The position numbers and the translations under genes are program-made. Shown here in pieces: positions 62,786-64,000 of a stretch of 64,000 nt of DNA. Under the pieces are notes generated by a model. The model ran no database searches and was not told the origin of the DNA. It was given only the letters and a program-made list of their open reading frames with translations. The DNA comes from Ornithinimicrobium pekingense DSM 21552 (lineage in GTDB: Bacteria > Actinomycetota > Actinomycetes > Actinomycetales > Dermatophilaceae). Where the stretch lies: assembly GCF_000421185.1 (NCBI RefSeq), contig NZ_ATWJ01000007.1, forward strand, positions 434,001 through 498,000, read 5' to 3'. Position 1 is the stretch's first letter; each line of letters opens with the position of its first letter.

Positions 62786-63091
62786 ATGGGGTATGCCGTG
62801 CGGGCGGACCCGGACGCCCTCGTCGGGGGCGCGAGCCGGCTCGTGGTGGCGGCGCAGACCCTCGACGCCGTGGCGGGCCGGGTGGTCGCGCTGTGCGCCG
62901 CGGCAGGGTCGGCCGTGGCCGGCACCGAGCTGGCCCTCGCGCTGGAGGAGACGGGGCGGGAGACCGCGCGTGCCGTCGCCGGAGCGGCCGGCGGGCTGAC
63001 CGACCTGGGCACCGGCACACAGCTGGCGGCCGAGGGCTACCTGCGGGTGGAGCGGGCGCCGGAGGGCGACCCGGACGTGGGCGCGCGATGA
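62786..63091 (+). CDS. Small helical protein, probable WXG100/ESX-like partner
   Basis: 101 residues predicted as helical with heptad-like Ala/Leu spacing (ASRLVVAAQTLDAVAGRVVA). It lacks an obvious WXG motif, but size, helical content and its 4-base overlap (ATGA) with the WXG-containing gene resemble paired small secreted proteins of type VII systems. GGAGGGAGGA lies 4 bases before the ATG, a strong ribosome-binding site. The start region contains GGTATGCC (62790-62797). Family assignment is tentative. Confidence 0.5.
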   Translation: MGYAVRADPDALVGGASRLVVAAQTLDAVAGRVVALCAAAGSAVAGTELALALEETGRETARAVAGAAGGLTDLGTGTQLAAEGYLRVERAPEGDPDVGAR

Positions 63092-64000
63092 GGTCGGTGC
63101 TGACGGTCGACCCCGACGAGCTGGACGCGGCCGCAGCCGGTCTGCGACGCGCCGCCGCCGAGCTGCAGGTCGTGGCACGCGACGTCGCCGGCTGGGACGA
63201 CGCGAGGTGGGACGGGCCGGCCGCCCGGCAGCAGGCGGCCCGGCGCACGGAGGTGTCCACCGCGCTGGGTCACCTCGTTCCGCCGCTGGAACGGGTGGCC
63301 GACGGTGTCGGCGAGGTGGCGTACGCCGCCCGGGAGCACGCTGACACGGTCCGCAGGCACACCCGGCTCCAGGAGGACCTGGCGCTCGAGCGCTCCAGGC
63401 TGCTGGCGCTCGGGGCCCCGCCCGAGCCGGCGGCCGCTGCGCTCTGGGCCGAGCGGCTCGCCGTCCTGGAGCAGGAGAGCGGCTGGCACCGGCGGATGGC
63501 CGAGGAGGCGGAGCATGCCTTCGAGCGCGTCCGCCACCGGGCCGAGGCCCTGCTCGCGCAGGTCCGGGCGTCCGTCCCCCAGATCGTCTGGGACCTCGGG
63601 CTGACGTTCATGACGGCCGAGAAGGCGGCGAAGGGCTGGCGACAGGTCTCCGCCGTCGCCGCCATGGCCGACACCCTGTGGCGGGTGCACCGGATGCCGG
63701 TCCCCGGCGGCGAGCGCACCCTCCACCGGATGAGGAGACGCGTCGACGACCACCTCCGGACGCTGAAGCTGCACCCGCCCCGGTGGATCTCCAGGATCCC
63801 CGGCGGGGCGACGGTCGCCGGCCGTGCGGTCCCGGTGGTCGCCATGCTGGACGCGGGCGGCTCTGTGCTGACGGCAGGTGGCTACGACGGCTGGCGGGCA
63901 GGAGTGACCCGGGGGGTGGCGGGGGTGGCGGTGGTCGGCCTGGTCGCCGTCGTCGCCGCGCCGGGCAGCGTGGTGGTCGGTGCGGCCGGCCTGGGGGCCG
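63088..64000 (+). CDS. WXG-like protein with coiled coil and glycine-rich segments (3' end outside window)
   Basis: 304 codons are visible with no stop. Residues 1-105 are helical and include the WDG tripeptide at about 45-47 (DARWDGPAARQQ), the WXG position, with an LxxD-type N-terminus. Residues 110-180 are Arg/Glu/Ala-rich and likely coiled. From about 235 on, Ala/Val/Gly-rich hydrophobic stretches (VPVVAMLDAGG, VAVVGLVAVVAAPGSVVVGA) resemble membrane-interacting regions of polymorphic toxins. The effector end, if any, is beyond the window. Overlaps the small helical gene by 4 bases. Confidence 0.6.
   Translation, partial: MRSVLTVDPDELDAAAAGLRRAAAELQVVARDVAGWDDARWDGPAARQQAARRTEVSTALGHLVPPLERVADGVGEVAYAAREHADTVRRHTRLQEDLALERSRLLALGAPPEPAAAALWAERLAVLEQESGWHRRMAEEAEHAFERVRHRAEALLAQVRASVPQIVWDLGLTFMTAEKAAKGWRQVSAVAAMADTLWRVHRMPVPGGERTLHRMRRRVDDHLRTLKLHPPRWISRIPGGATVAGRAVPVVAMLDAGGSVLTAGGYDGWRAGVTRGVAGVAVVGLVAVVAAPGSVVVGAAGLGA

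Noticed and set aside
1-64000. CRISPR arrays, insertion sequences, prophage
   Set aside because: No regularly spaced repeats, transposase-like frames or phage structural genes were recognised across the window.

Overview
The window is a gene-dense, very GC-rich stretch of an actinobacterial chromosome, with frequent GTG starts and almost no spacer DNA. Gene order (gltX; gpsA-ddl-DUF3515-thiL-rpmB-DAK2-recG-rsmD-coaD-DUF177-rpmF-rnc-mutM-smc-ftsY-ffh-rpsP-khpA-rimM-trmD-rplS-lepB-rnhB-DUF2469-yraN-comM-dprA-xerC-rpsB-tsf-pyrH-frr-cdsA-rlmN), the lysine-tailed HU, the RamB-type regulator beside aceA and the CofC gene together suggest a member of the Micrococcales, possibly near the Intrasporangiaceae or Ornithinimicrobiaceae. 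The family-level placement is inference.

Layout: 1-2.7 kb holds the end of gltX, a HAD hydrolase, two tRNAs (Gln, Glu) with twin promoters, and an HU protein. 2.7-8.8 kb holds a cold-shock-like protein, cofC, plsC-gpsA, ddl, a DUF3515 lipoprotein, an Lrp-type ligand-binding protein, thiL and rpmB. 9-17.4 kb is an information-processing run (fakA-like DAK2 gene, recG, rsmD, hemerythrin, coaD, DUF177-rpmF-rnc-mutM). 17.4-28.8 kb holds small enzymes, acylphosphatase, smc with two co-translated genes, then ftsY and ffh (the two SRP-pathway GTPases) separated by an MpaB-family gene. 28.9-33.7 kb is accessory: a luciferase-like monooxygenase, an M4 protease, Mug glycosylase, GNAT and an amidohydrolase. 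33.7-38.3 kb is the glyoxylate shunt (aceA-aceB) divergent from a RamB-type regulator. 38.5-58.6 kb is the classic ribosomal protein, RNA modification, secretion and DNA uptake/recombination block ending in rlmN. 58.6-62.7 kb holds a DinB protein, a LOG-family protein and propionyl-CoA synthetase. The last 1.2 kb opens a WXG-type gene pair that runs off the window.

No CRISPR array, insertion sequence, prophage or broken gene was recognised. The points most worth a second look are (1) a reading-frame-independent DNA word, GTATGCCGT, seen 12 times where composition alone predicts well under one; (2) the truncated WXG/coiled-coil/glycine-rich protein at the right edge, a possible type VII-exported polymorphic toxin; (3) a very large number of apparently leaderless genes, including one divergent pair whose -10 elements overlap; (4) paired TTG-W-CAA palindromes between aceA and its regulator; and (5) an SRPBCC-DinB fusion protein.
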